Source: Saussurea involucrata
Lineage: Eukaryota > Streptophyta > Magnoliopsida > Asterales > Asteraceae
Assembly: GCA_033807775.1 (NCBI GenBank)
Contig: CM066317.1
Coordinates: forward strand, 9,259,870 to 9,323,869
DNA: 64,000 nt
Direction of reading: 5' to 3'
Below are positions 1 to 11,065 of this stretch, one piece after another. Below the pieces are notes generated by a model. It searched no databases. It saw only the letters and a list, made by a program, of their open reading frames with translations, and was not told where the DNA came from. The position numbers and the translations under genes were made by a program. Position 1 is the stretch's first letter. Each line of letters starts with the position of its first letter.

Positions 1-1814
1 TGTTTGACATCACTCTTGAATTCACAAACGATTTAATAGGATAACAAATCAAAACATGTTTATTGCTAACTCCTTCACTTTTAGAAGAATTATTTATCTT
101 CGAGGCTTTTGTAAAGACAATGGTTTTTGAAGGAATTTTGGTACTAGATTCACCATGAGAGTCATTAAAACCGAGACCTCGTTTATCACCAAACTTTCTT
201 TGCATTTTTAACATATTAAGCATTTTTTCATTTCCATCTTTGAAATTTGAAGCCATTTGATTTTTTCTCTCAAGATCTTCACATTTTGAGTTTAGAGAGG
301 CAATCCCAATCTTCAACTTATCACATTTAGCACATAAATCATTTTCACTTATTCTCTTTTCTAAGCAGGCAACCTTTTCATTTAACTTGACACAAGAATC
401 ACACTTTTCTTTTTCATTTAATTTTTCTTTCAAGCATGCAATCTATTTGTTCATGTCTTCGTGTATCTTAGTGTCAAGGGCAATTTTCTTGTTTAGATCA
501 TGAATTTCTCTTTCTTGCAATATAAGTGATCTACTCATTTCTTTGTTGGTTTCACTATATTTCTTAGCAAGATTTACCATTTGATTATATGATTCTTCAA
601 GTTCATCAAGATCTTCATCTTTATGCATATCATCATCATTGTCATAGTAATTATCACTATAATCACTATCATCATTAGTTGAATAGCAAGTATTTACCTC
701 TTTCTCATAGTCGGCCATAAGACATATCTCCTCATTTCTTTCGTCTTCTTCACTGTCACTCCAAGCTCCTCCAACAAACGCCTTTTGAGTGTCATTTTGC
801 TTTGCTCGTTTTGGACACACATTTGCATAGTGATTCTTGTCTCCGCATACATAACAGTAATCATTGTTACTTGAATTGTCATTGAAGTTCTCGCGGCTAT
901 TGAACTTGTTGAATCGTTGAAATGGCCTTCCATTTCTTCTTTGAAATCTTGAAGCTCGGTTTTGTTCTCGATCGTTTCCATCTCTTCGATTGAGGTTTGA
1001 CCTATCATTTCTTGTAAAACGTTTGTTAGATAAAAATTTATTGAAATTCTTTACCAAAAGGGCAATGTCGTTCGTAGAGTCTATCTTCTCGAGTTCTTCT
1101 TTGGGTTGACTAGTTTTTTCATCTTTAGTCTTTTCTTTCGCAACGTTGGCTTGAAGTGCCAATGATTTCTTCTTTCCTTGATCTCGAGCTTTGTTTCTCT
1201 TTAGGGCTATTTCGTGAACTTTTAGGTTGCCAATGAGATCATCCAACTTCATTGTTGAAAGATCATGAGAATCTTCCAAGGATGTTATTTTTGGCATCCA
1301 CTCCGGAGGAAGAGCTCGAAGAATCTTTCTCACATAATCTTCATTTTCATATACACGACCTAATCCTTTCAATGTAGTCATGATGAGGTTAAAACGTTTA
1401 AACATAGAATCAATTGACTCATCTTGAGTCATCTCAAATAATTCGTAGTCATGAACTAAAATATTTATTTTACTACTTTTAACTTGCGAGTTTCCACGAT
1501 GAGTATCATTTAGCAGCTTTGCAAGTAAAAACTCTCTCAATTTCATCTGAATTTAAGGCAACATAAATCATATTTTTTGCTTCAAAATTTAAACAGTTCC
1601 AAGTTTCATCATTATTGGACCACTCAGCAATAGACTTTTCAACAATTTTGCCGTTTTCTGTTTTTGTGGGAATAAAATTTCCATTAGCAATAATATCCCA
1701 CATTTTTCTACTTTTGCCACGAACGTGACATTCAAAGAGCTCGGTCCAAATGCCAAAATTTTCAATATCAATAAGAGGTGGTTTAATAGATAAAGAACCT
1801 TCATGATGAGCCAT
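1..1814 (-). pseudogene. Copia gag polyprotein, broken
   Basis: Starts at the ATG complementary to 1812-1814 (MAHHEGSLSIKPP...), just downstream of the primer site. The N-terminal part to about 1506 has the gag opening typical of copia. The reading frame then shifts by one near 1506-1515 and continues as the UBN2 helical domain (NILVHDYELF, EDYVRKILRALPPEW). A CCHC knuckle follows (CYVCGDKNHYANVC, about 811-852). An in-frame TAG at 443-445 interrupts a Lys/Glu-rich, probably coiled-coil tail that stays open to position 1. Gag would form the virus-like particle and package RNA. Two disabling changes in under 2 kb indicate a non-coding relic. Confidence 0.85.
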
Positions 1815-1890
1815 TATGTGATTGAATTTGTTTTGAAAAAAAAACTTGTCATGGAGGTGAAAACTTTGAAAGACCTGCTCTGATACCAAT

Positions 1891-2937
1891 TGTTAGACAA
1901 CCTTAGGGGGGAGTAAAGGTTGTATTAGGATCTTTTTGCTTTCAAAAATGTGTTTCTTCAATCACAACAACAATTTAAATGCACAACAAAATATATAGTT
2001 GAGATAAGGGTAGAGAGAATGATACCAACACCGTTGTTTAGAGTGCTTCACCAACTTGGCTAATCCACTTTCCGAGACACTTCTCGAGACACTGATCCAC
2101 TATGAATGTTCTTTATGGTAGAACATAAACCTTGATACAAATATTGAAATCGATCTCTTGCTTCTGCTTGAGTTGGGAATGGATCACTCACTCTCAAAGT
2201 AACTACTTACAAGATGATAAATTTCTTAATGATAATCACTCTTGTATAAGTATAACACTTGGATGATTTTGAGATTTAAATGCTTGAGTTGTTTTGGAAA
2301 TCGTAGTATCTAGAAATCAGAGATTTCTATTTTTTTTATTAACTCAAGTCTTATTTAATTCAATATGCAAAGCTGTTCATTTATACTGAAAAAGATTGGC
2401 TATTGACCATATCCGGACGTTTGCATTAAGTCCATAGGCGGACTTCCGTAATAAATGATCTCCAGATCTCTAGCCGTTTCAAAGATTTTGTCAGAATAAA
2501 GTACTTGAGTGCGGACGTCCGGTTGAAGAATGCGGACTTCCGCTCAGTCTTTTTCCAGCTAGAAAATATTGATTTGAAGGCTATGCATTTTGTCCATTTC
2601 ACCAAGCAATCTCCGCAAACGGTTTTATTTCAAAACAGTTTATTTTTAAGTTATTTTTGAAGAAAAAGCATCCAGGTATTTTTACTGATCTGATTGAGTG
2701 TTTACCGTTAAAACGATTTATCCGAAGGATAATAAATAAGCTTCTTGATATAATCTTCAGATGAGATCTTCATGTTCTACTGCTTTGACCTGGAATACTT
2801 GAAAGATGCTTTTCCATTCTTCAGAGGCTTTATTTTACACACTTAGATTAAATTGTTAGAAGCAAATACTGTTTGTCTATTTATTTGTTAATCATCAAAA
2901 CAATGGGATTCATGATATTTAATCACTTGCACCAACA
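1891..2937 (-). repeat. 5' LTR of the SIRE-like copia element
   Basis: Ends in TGTTAGACAACC at 1891 and GCACCAACA at 2937, giving the TG..CA pair on either strand. It abuts the primer-binding site (complement of 1876-1890, ATTGGTATCAGAGCAGG, matching initiator tRNA-Met). Length is about 1047 bp. The partner 3' LTR is outside the window, so age cannot be estimated and the TSD cannot be checked. Confidence 0.8.
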
Positions 2938-4272
2938 AAGATAGCAGATTTTTGTGGTTGTTATGTTTAATTAAGAGGTTTATGCTTATGTGTTATAAAT
3001 CTCATTAGAGTTCTTTCTTTTAAAGAGTGGTATTTGTGGAATATGAATATCGGGCGTTTTTTTTATAACTCAAGTACTGATGTGGTTAAAGTAGATATTG
3101 TTTGTCTCGCGTCCTAATTTCTGGGTTGGGGTAGTGAGTAATGAAGCTGGAAAGTGAAATGTTGCTGTCAATGATTGGTAAGGGAAAAAACTATTATTGA
3201 TCGAAGCTAAAATTATTAAGAAAAATTGGGTGATCTGTGAGTTTAATCAGAGTTGCGCAACGAAAACGTGATAATCCATTATAGTTTGTGTTTGAATTTG
3301 AAAGATTCTTATAAGTGGGAACAAAAGTAATATTATGAGAATCAAAGTGGTTGGTAGTTTAATTATGGATGATTGATCTAACACTTACAATTGTTAGCAA
3401 GTTTCATATTGAAGGTGTACGTTAGAATTTCAGGAAGGTATAGTGAAAGTGTAGAATGTGGCGTTGTGTATAATTTCAATATTTCTGATGTTAGATTATG
3501 CCTTCAAATGTTGAAATTGATGCTCATGGATAAAATTTCAATTGTGTGAAATGATTTGTGATATAGATGTTTTGTGCTGAAATAGGCACGGTGAGATATT
3601 TTGTGTTGAAAGAGGCACATAATGAAATAAAGATGTATTGATATTAATTTTTGTTAATAAGATATTCTTGGATGGCTGTTATATAGATGTGGATGGGTGT
3701 ATAGTATCGATCCAATTGTCCTTTATCGTTCTGAAAGAAGTTGATAGTTATATTTGGGATAGATTGGTTAAATTGAAATTGTTTGTGATAGAGAAATAAA
3801 TTGTATTAATTTATTCTGTAAGGGTCAGTGACGATATACCACGATAGTCGAGAAATTCAACTGGGTTCAGAAACTATCAATGTAGTCACGATTTAATTAT
3901 GTTTTACATTAAGATGAGGATAATTAAGACTCATGGCCATTGTGATGCTTACAACATCTATTTACATGATCCGATTGTCGAGACAAATTATATGAATCAT
4001 CGAGAAATGTTATGGGAGATAGTGTTAAAGTCTAATCTTAGGGACTTCACCATAGTACCTCATCAATACATCATGGAGAAGAAGCACCCTTTGTTCTTTC
4101 TATATTCATCAAGGCGTCCATTACCCTTGAAGGTTTAGAATGTGCTTATAATAGCAGTTAGCTCAAGGGGTCAAGATGTTATATGGGAACTGCACTTTAA
4201 AATGAAATCAAAGTATTCTCGTTTGTTCGATTGATAGAATTCTGGGACAGAATTCCTTTAAGAGGGATAGAT
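2938..4272 (+). pseudogene. Decayed 3' internal region of a Tekay-like Ty3/gypsy element
   Basis: Most of this AT-rich stretch has no readable domain. The last 130 bp are informative: about 4155-4235 reads GQDVIWELHFKMKSKYSRLF, which resembles the end of the chromodomain at the pol C-terminus of Tekay chromoviruses. It is followed by a TTCTGGGACAGAATTCCTTT-type segment and a purine-rich tract next to the LTR start. A 79-codon frame at 3899-4138 overlaps the zone but matches no domain I recognise. Protease, RT and integrase are missing or beyond recognition, and the 5' side is cut by the copia LTR. Confidence 0.5.
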
Positions 4273-6381
4273 TGTAATAACCCGTAGTAAGTGACTTTAT
4301 GATTTTATGTGAATACGTAAGTTTCTGGATAATGAGTAGTATTGGTATTTTATTATGTTATGTGAACCTCTAGTTTAAGGAATAAATATAAGTTGTCATT
4401 TGAGGATTAAGGTATAAATTAGGGGTAGGTTGTGTTATTTGTACAATTATGATATTTAGTCTAGGGGCTTAAGTGTCAATTTCACTTAGTTGAGGGTTGG
4501 AATGGTCTTAATGACCATAGCTAACACTAGTCATCTTTTTTATGACTCCACCTCCTCATTTCAATCCATTTTACAGATTTTGTGTATGTATAGTGTGTGT
4601 GTGTGTATGTGTGTGTATGTGTGTGTTTTAGAGAGATAGACGTAAATATAGAAGAGAGAGAGAGCCGAGGGAAGCCAAAAGAAGAGAAGTTAGGGCTGTA
4701 ATCATCTTGGTGGTTTGGTGATGTTCACAGGTTCTGCAGGTATAATTCCATCCTTGGTTTCTTAAAACTCTCTTTCTCCTTCATATTAGTTTTGGTTGGG
4801 GTTTGGGTGGTCTATAAGTTTCTCCATGGATAATACTTGGGGTAAATCCAAGGTTTTGATTTTTAAGAAAAACCACAGTTTGTAGTTCTTATATCTTGCC
4901 ATACTTTGTTTAGTTCAAGTCTTGAGTTGAAATCTACTCCTTGAGAGATGAAGTTCAAGTTGTGGGTATTTCTTTGATCCTTGTAAGTTATTTGATTTTG
5001 ATGTATTGACGACATTTATATGGTTAGAGAAGCATGATAGTAGTTTAGTGATGCTAGAATCCCATTTTTCCATGCATTACTTCCATAGAAATGAGCCAAA
5101 ATGACTTTGAATTGATTGGGATTGAGTTGGGATGTCAAGGGGCTGGAACAGGGGTTGTTTGATGTTCACAGAGGTTCGCGCGACTTTTGGCGCGGTTTTG
5201 GTCGCACCAAAGTCGCGCCAAGCTCTGTTTCAGCATTTTTCGATTTTTGTTTGTTGCGTACTCGTGTCGTTTTTGGGCGTAATATAGAGGCATGGGTACT
5301 CGTTTTGAGTGAAGAATAGCATTTGAACACTTTGAACATGTTATTAGGCACCAATTCAGATCCCAAGTTTCGTGACTGACGTCGGTTGTTCGGTTTCTAG
5401 TCTGGTTGCGATTCAGGGGCGTCTGGTGGGTCGTTTAAGGTCATAAATTGTCGTAGTGAGTCTTATATACATATAATTATGTGGATTTTATCAATGTGTA
5501 TATATTACAGGCTTGGTTACTTGTCGGTGAAGTTTGTTATATGTGGTGTTCGGTTGTGGCGGTAATTGCCGATTTTGCTCATTTGAGTCATTTGCGCGTA
5601 TGTTGTTCAAACTCTTAATAAAGTGAGTTTTCTTTTGACCATTTTCGAACTGGAATACTTATGAAATGAAATGGTTAATATGTGATATGTAATGTGATGA
5701 TTGTGAATTATATGAAATGTGATTATTGAGATGCAATTCTATTTGTTTGAGCATTGCACTACACTAATGCACTTTGGCCGGACTTAGAGGTCGGATGGAG
5801 TTGGTCGGACTTAGAGGCCGGATGGAGTTGGTTGTATCGAAAGGGGCAGCGGAGTTGGTTGTACTTGAGGTACTTCGGAGTAAATTAATTAGTTGGCTTA
5901 GTGCGGCCAACTAATGTTGTTATGGCCATAATTGGTTTTGTTGGTGTTAATTAAAGGCCAACGGAGTATTTTATGCACAATGTATGAGAGTCAAGGTGTG
6001 GTATATTGATAATGGTTTCGTATCAGTGTTTTCATAATATTGTTATTGAACTATTTGGGATTTTCTCACTTAGATCAATTGGTCTAACCCTTTTTGTTTT
6101 CCAAAATATGTATTCCAGGGAATACACAAATTGAAGATAAAGAAAATGCAAAGTGTGGTTATCTGTATGGGACTGCTATACTTGCAAGCTGAAGATGTTA
6201 AATTGTAGTTGAATTGGCTATGTGAGTATGTGAATCTTTTATATGAATAGATTATTAGCAAAAAGTTTGTAAGCTATTTCAAATAGTTGTTTAGATTTAT
6301 AGGTTGGGGCCTAATGTGTAGCCCTAAAGTGATATGTTATGTATAATTTTTATGTTATATGTTAGTTGGGAATCCAGGTTG

Positions 6382-6386
<5 letters not shown>
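4273..6386 (+). repeat. Gypsy 3' LTR, about 2.1 kb
   Basis: Begins TGTAATAACCC directly after the purine-rich tract and chromodomain remnant. It ends near 6386 in a decayed form of the usual GGTTGTTACA end (GGTTGTTATA). It carries a (GT)n tract at about 4596-4626, a (GA)n tract near 4650 and a twice-repeated segment around 5775-5835 (GTCGGACTTAGAGGCCGGAT). A CGCG-rich inverted segment lies at 5167-5230. The right end grades into a (TA)n tract, so the exact end is uncertain. Short open frames here (for example 5116-5319) look fortuitous. Confidence 0.6.
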
Positions 6387-6412
<26 letters not shown>

Positions 6413-6415
6413 GAT

Positions 6416-7880
6416 GGGTTCAAATGAAAATCCATTTTTCATTGTACACGTGAGGACAAATCTTAGCCATTGATGAAAATTTAGAAAAATAATCAAAGGT
6501 TAAAATATAATAAGATTAATTGAGAAGTGATTAGGGACAAAACAGGAAATTTGAATCACACCTAGCTTATTTGACTTTTTATTTTCTTTTTTAATTAAAA
6601 ACTTTACCTCCTTAAAGTTAAAATAATTATCTTAAAAATTACTAATATTTTAATCAAACAAATTACATAAAAAAAACGAGAATTTCGTGCTCTTCGATAT
6701 GACATTCATCTCGATATAGTTTTTTTCTTCATTTTAACCGTTTTTACGTGAAATGCTAAATAAGTGTTATATTCATTATGAATATGTATGCACGTCCCTG
6801 GGTGTCCACAATCGGTATGAATAACAAAGATGAACGTTCATTCACTATTAATGATGAATGATACATTATTCAGGATGAATAATTCAACATTCAGGATGAA
6901 TAATACACGAATACATGATTCATGTATTATTCATCACGAATCGTGTGTTATTCACCCTGAATGTTATATTATTTATCTTGAATGATATATTATTCATTAT
7001 GAATAATATATAATGCCCTGTGAATGTGTGGACACATGACGTGCTCTCTTTTGTTCCCCGATTCACAACCAAAACTTGCTTTTATTCATTATGAATATGT
7101 ATGCACATCCATGGGTTCCACATTCAGTATGAATAACAAAGGTGAATATTCATTCACTATTCATGATGAGTAATACAATATTCAATATGAATATGAAGTA
7201 TACAACATTCAGGATGAATAATACACGATTCATGATCATGTATTATTCATCTTGAATGATACATTATTCATGATGAACAATACATGAATGACACGTGAAG
7301 GTGTGGAGACGTGACGTGCTCTCTTTTGTTCCCGGTTCACAACCGAAACTCGATAGTTTCTCGATTCGTCTCAATGGGTATTGGGTTATGGTGATGAAGA
7401 ACGTGATGCCTTACGACGTTGAAAAAGTGTGTTGAGGAAGGTGATGTCGAGTTACTGACTTACGATGTCGAGGTATTGTACACAGTTCAACGTACATAAA
7501 TATTCATAATGAATATAACACATATATAACATTTCACGTAAAAACGGTTAAAACAAAAAAACTATATCGAGATGGATGTCATATTGAAAAACACAAAATT
7601 CTCGTTTTTATGTAATTTGTTTGATTAAAATATTAGTAATTTTTAAGATAATTTATTTTAAACTTTAAGGGGGTAAAAACTTTTAATTAAAAAAGAAAAT
7701 AAAAAGTCAAATATAGTAAGCGTGAAATAAATTTTTTCCCCTTTTTACACCTAATCACCTTAATTAACAAATTTAATTAAAAAAACTCTATTTAATATGA
7801 GTTTTTGGATCAATATAGATGAAGAGGTTGAGATTCGTCCTCACATGCACAATGAAAAATGGGGTTTCATTTGAACTTTC
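6416..7880. mobile_element. Non-autonomous TIR transposon with very long inverted repeats
   Basis: The left end GGTTCAAATGAAAATCCA and the right end, read in reverse, match over roughly 350-390 bp (left about 6416-6800, right about 7490-7880). Inner matched blocks include GAGAATTTCGTGC-type sequence and TTTCACGTAAAAACGG. Between the arms lie many copies of short palindromic ATTCATCATGAAT-like units (6840-7010 and 7160-7290). There is no coding capacity. The length of the TIR suggests a Mutator-like derivative. Both flanks are (TA)n, so a TSD cannot be read. Confidence 0.7.
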
Positions 7881-7894
7881 TTCATATATATATA

Positions 7895-8308
7895 GAGGGA
7901 TAATAAATTGTAAACCTCTAAATGTGTGTAAACTTTGTAAACTTTCGATTTCATAGGTTTTCTTGATGAAATTGTTTTATGAAATTGTTTATTTTGATGA
8001 AAGTGTTTCATATAATTCGTTTCATGATGAAATTGTTTCATATATTTGTGTTTTTTATGTAAACACGACAAAAATTCATCAAACTGAGAAAATATATGAA
8101 ACAGTTTAATAGGAATGAAAAAATATATATGAAACTACATAAAAAACACAAATATATTAAACAATTTCATCAAGAAATGAATGATATGAAACAATTTCAT
8201 CAAAATAAACAATTTCATGAAACAATTTCATCAAGAAAACCTATGAAATCCAAAGTTTACACGAAAAAAAGTTTACAAAATAGTGGGTCTCTCTCTCTAT
8301 ATATATAT
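7895..8308. mobile_element. MITE with near-complete hairpin structure
   Basis: The left arm (AACTTTCGATTTCATAGG, about 7937-7960) is mirrored on the right (CCTATGAAATCCAAAGTT, about 8241-8262). Inner arms repeat ATGAAATTGTTTCAT-like units, so most of the element can fold back on itself. It has no real gene; the small frames on both strands come from the repeated Met/Lys/His-rich units. It is wedged between two other TIR elements in (TA)n sequence. Confidence 0.65.
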
Positions 8309-8585
8309 GGGACCATTCAAGGGAGAACTAGTTAGTTTGAGGTAACCGTGAGATCCAATCTCAACCACAAATCAACCTATAAATTAGGAAATTATTAATT
8401 TTGATATTTTTGACTTTAGATTTTAATTAAGGGGCATTTTAGGTATTGTAAAATATCCTCTCTCCTCTCTCCGGCCAACTTCTTCTGGCGAACACCAAGT
8501 AAAAATAATATACACAATCTTCAATGTGATACCCAAAATACATACAAGATACATTGTGATACCAATCGTGATACTAGTGAGATAC

Positions 8586-11065
8586 TGTAACGTCCCGAAA
8601 ATTACAAGCAAATTTAAAATTTTAAATTAACAATTCATTGACAACAACTCATTAAATGATCCCAACGTTTCGTTTGCAAACACATAATTAATATCTTTAT
8701 AAAATAAAACCAGCGGAATAAACGTTTAATTATCAAAATCATAAAGCAACCAGCTCTCCTCGCGCGCCAGTGTGTACTCGTCACGCCTTGAAGCCGCTCG
8801 GACCTGAAACCACAGTTTATTGGGAAAGGGTAAGCACGAAGCTTAGTGAATTCCAACACATGCGCAGATAGGAATTATATACACATCACCCCTATCCGCA
8901 CATAAGCAACAACATCACAGTTACATAAAACGAGTAAACGCCTACAAGTAATTATGTATCCAACACCTCAGTACCATCGAGGCCTCGGTCCCACCGAACT
9001 GTAATGTATCCAACACCTCAGTACCATCGAGGCATCGGTCCCACCGAATTGTAATGTAACCAACGCCTCAGTACCATCGAGGCCTCGGTCCCACCGAATT
9101 GTAATGTAACCAACACCTCAGTACCATCGAGGCCTCGGTCCCACCGAATTGTAATGTAACCAACACCTCAGTACCATCGAGGCCTCGGTCCCACCGAATT
9201 GTAATGTAACACATTTATACCAAGCATTCAAACCAATCAAATATTACACACCACAAACAACTAGTTCACACCACAAAGACAGTAGTACATACAAACTATT
9301 ATGACATGCATACAACCCCTAACTACACAGTGAGAGAACTCACCTCGAATGCGCGCCCAGCTTAATAACACAATTCAAGCTTCACAATTACGGTCACTTC
9401 CCAGCACCTAAATGCATGTTAAAACGTGTCAATACGAGACCCGGACTCTATGACACGACACACGCTTAAACCGTCACTAAAACTAAATTCCGCTCACCCA
9501 AAACAGGTCTGTTCGGGACCTGTTTCGACCCCTTTAAACCCAGAAAATTCCCAATATTATTTCATGACCAGAAAGTAATCTGAGTTAGGGTTCCAAGGAC
9601 ATATTATACGCCTCCTAACGATTTTTCTCCAATTTACTACGGATTTTACAAAAACAGTTTCCGGAACAGCGAAATTCAGCACCTTTCAGTATAAAACGAC
9701 AAATCGACCCATGCTACGTCCCGAACTGGGTTTTTCACAAAACACAGAAAAGTTTCTAGACTCAAAAAGGGAACTTTTGACACCAGTTTCACCCCAAGCC
9801 GAGTTACGAGCAGAAAGTTATGATTTTCGCAAGATCAAGGCAGATTCCAGAAATTTTCACATGAAATGACGAAACACCGAACTTGCGACCACTTTTTCGC
9901 CCAGTTAGAGACCGAACCAGTTTTCCGCTAAAACACGGAAAACGTGCCCGACCCCGAACTAGAACCGTGGGCGCCAGTTTCAGCTCAATCGGAGTTACGA
10001 CAGAAAAGTTATAGCCGTCGTAAAAACAGTGGCTGCACCATTTTTCACATGAATTGACGACTCTAAAAACAACGGTTCGATTGATTGGCTTAAGCGATTA
10101 AGTCACGGCTTAATGGGTTCAACAATGATTAATAAGAAGACACGGCCACGCACCACCCACTGCCCTCCGGCAGTGGTGGTCGCTGGTGGCGGCCGGCGGC
10201 GGTTTTCGACGAAACAAAGAAACGAACCGCAACCCCGCGAAATCACCATTCTCTCGATTGGTGACCGTACGCACCCATACCTAGCGCACACCACCACCTC
10301 TACCCGACGCCCAGCCACCACAGTGGCGGCGCGCGGCGGCCGGCGGTGGCGTTTCTCGCCGGCGACAAAAGGAAGAAGAACGAGACAACGAAAAAGGAAA
10401 GCAAATCACATACCTTGCGAGACACGCTCGACTGCGCACCCCGTCCTCCTCGACTTCCTGACGAACAACGGGCTTCCGGCGAACACCAGGCGGCTCCGGC
10501 AAACCTCCTCCTCTCGACTCTTCCTTCGATCTCCCTCGTTCTCTCTTTCTCTTCTCGATTTCTATCTCTCTCTCGTCCTCTCCTAACAGAACCGACGGCG
10601 GCGTCGGTGGTGCTGTGCAGCGACGGCCGACAAAAAGGTCTCCGGCGACACCTCTCTCTCCACTCTCTCCACTTCTCGCTCTCTCTACTTCTGCCTCTCT
10701 CTTGCTCGTCGCCGACACACCAAAAACGGGGGAGGGGAAGATGGTTGACGGCATAAAAATGAAGGTGTTTAGGGTTTTATTTTTTTCTTGGTTGGGAGTT
10801 GCCGCAAGTAGAAGTGAAGAGGGGAGGGGACGGTCCTGCATGGGCCGATCCCGAGACCCATATGCTAACCCAAAAAAAGAAAAAGGCCAAATCAGTCCCT
10901 AGGTTTTAGGATTAATTCACTATCTACCCCGTAACGGATAAAACCTAACGAACGCGTCAACAATCACTACAACTCAACGTTTTGGTTTTCGTCTCCTAAA
11001 CCCGTTAAATAATTTTGCTTAAAAAAATAAATAATTAAAACGCATACCGGAACACGGGCTTTACA
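8586..11065 (-). repeat. 3' LTR of the LARD element
   Basis: TGTAACGTCCCG at 8586 to GGGCTTTACA at 11065. It contains the five-copy 50-bp tandem array, and a GC- and CT-rich block at about 10130-10830 that produces long overlapping frames on both strands without any domain. Those frames are composition effects and are not called as genes. Confidence 0.9.
8956..9205. repeat. Tandem repeat, five 50-bp units, in the LARD 3' LTR
   Basis: Five head-to-tail 50-bp units, each containing CCTCAGTACCATCGAGGC and CGGTCCCACCGAA. Within the unit, CGAGGCCTCG is palindromic and CGGT..ACCG can pair. The same array, same copy number, is in the other LTR. Confidence 0.95.

Larger units (their letters stand above)
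1..2937 (-). mobile_element. SIRE-like Ty1/copia retrotransposon, 5' portion (runs off the window)
   Basis: A minus-strand copia element enters the window at its gag region and ends with its 5' LTR at 1891-2937. Order on the minus strand is LTR, primer-binding site, UBN2-type gag, zinc knuckle, then a long charged Lys/Glu-rich tail that still reads open at position 1. The long LTR of about 1 kb, the TGTTGGTGCA-type LTR start and the gag style fit the SIRE/Maximus group. Protease, integrase and RT would lie to the left, outside the window. One frameshift and one stop in gag make this copy defective. Confidence 0.85.

Noticed and set aside
3899..4138. 79-codon frame beginning MFYIKMRIIKTHG
   Set aside because: No match to any domain; only the sequence after it resembles a chromodomain remnant, so it is treated as decayed gypsy sequence.
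8956..9205. Regular 50-bp direct repeats resembling a CRISPR array
   Set aside because: No variable spacers, the units are head to tail, and the setting is a plant LTR.
10113..10902. Long overlapping frames on both strands (up to 186 codons), repeated at 16926-17728
   Set aside because: They lie inside LTRs, in GC/CT-rich low-complexity sequence, differ between the two LTRs by a frame-breaking 13-bp duplication and show no domain.
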